The position numbers were made by a program, and so were the translations under genes. A stretch of 64,000 bases of DNA, from positions 29,676 through 93,675 of the forward strand of contig DBBX01000009.1 of assembly GCA_002292815.1 (NCBI GenBank), in the 5' to 3' direction. This document shows positions 63,963 to 64,000 of this stretch, in pieces. The notes beneath the pieces were generated by a model. That model was not told the DNA's origin, made no database searches, and worked only from the letters and a program-made list of their open reading frames with translations. This DNA is from Thiotrichaceae bacterium UBA973 (GTDB lineage: Bacteria > Pseudomonadota > Gammaproteobacteria > Eutrophobiales > Eutrophobiaceae). Every line of letters begins with the position of its first letter. Within the stretch, counting starts at the first letter, position 1.

Positions 63963-64000
63963 GTTAATTCTATAGAATTAATGGTGGCTATGGGTGGAAT

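Overview
The window is an AT-rich chromosomal segment (roughly 40% G+C by eye) of a free-living gammaproteobacterium. Two syntenic cores show this. At the left are pilOPQ-aroK-aroB-dgt-damX-gltB-gltD, and at the right are hemE and the miaB-ybeZ-ybeY-ybeX-lnt group. From memory, pil-aroKB-damX-gltBD-hemE is continuous in Pseudomonas. A marine or methylotroph-like lineage near Methylophaga/Cycloclasticus is a guess only. It rests on low G+C and on mtdB-like, mddA-like, acr3 and tup genes.

Layout. 0-14 kb: type IV pilus alignment and secretin genes, shikimate genes, a dGTPase-like protein, a SPOR-domain ATPase and glutamate synthase. 14-44 kb: an accessory region between gltD and hemE made of short, often divergent transcription units. 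It holds psiE-like, PP2C, mtdB-like and yaaA genes, a diguanylate cyclase and a macro-domain gene. It also holds an SDR, AhpD-like and TlpA-like redox genes, an Ada-like regulator/repair protein and tRNA-Cys. Further on are an RND exporter/diiron protein/ketoacyl synthase III operon, a secreted alpha/beta hydrolase with a LysR regulator, mddA-like and yqeC genes, a cytochrome c'/porin/permease operon, nhaA, and a LysR-controlled quinone-stress operon. 44-54 kb: hemE, a DUF368 lipid-carrier transporter, a CPA1 antiporter with a cyclic-nucleotide domain, and the convergent lnt-to-miaB group. 54-64 kb: a tungstate importer with a fused binding protein and permease, two MscS channels, a helix-hairpin-helix protein with a polylysine tail, a decayed small gene, metY, a Sel1 lipoprotein, a tautomerase and acr3.

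How the parts connect. Three perfect FNR-type boxes (TTGAT-N4-ATCAA) lie in intergenic DNA of the accessory region, and several near matches lie by other promoters, so oxygen-responsive control is plausible. TupABC (oxyanion uptake) and YqeC (linked to selenium-dependent molybdenum hydroxylases) hint at Mo/W enzymes elsewhere in the genome.

Oddities. Three reading frames are broken: the RND exporter and nhaA in T tracts, and an unnamed gene near 58.7 kb. The PhoH-like gene ybeZ has conserved N-terminal coding sequence with no ATG/GTG/TTG upstream. A 12-bp perfect inverted repeat separates two genes of one operon. The most interesting candidate system is the three-gene operon at 26-30 kb, which looks like a small, unassigned fatty-acyl modification and export pathway. 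No CRISPR array, prophage, integrase or insertion sequence was seen.
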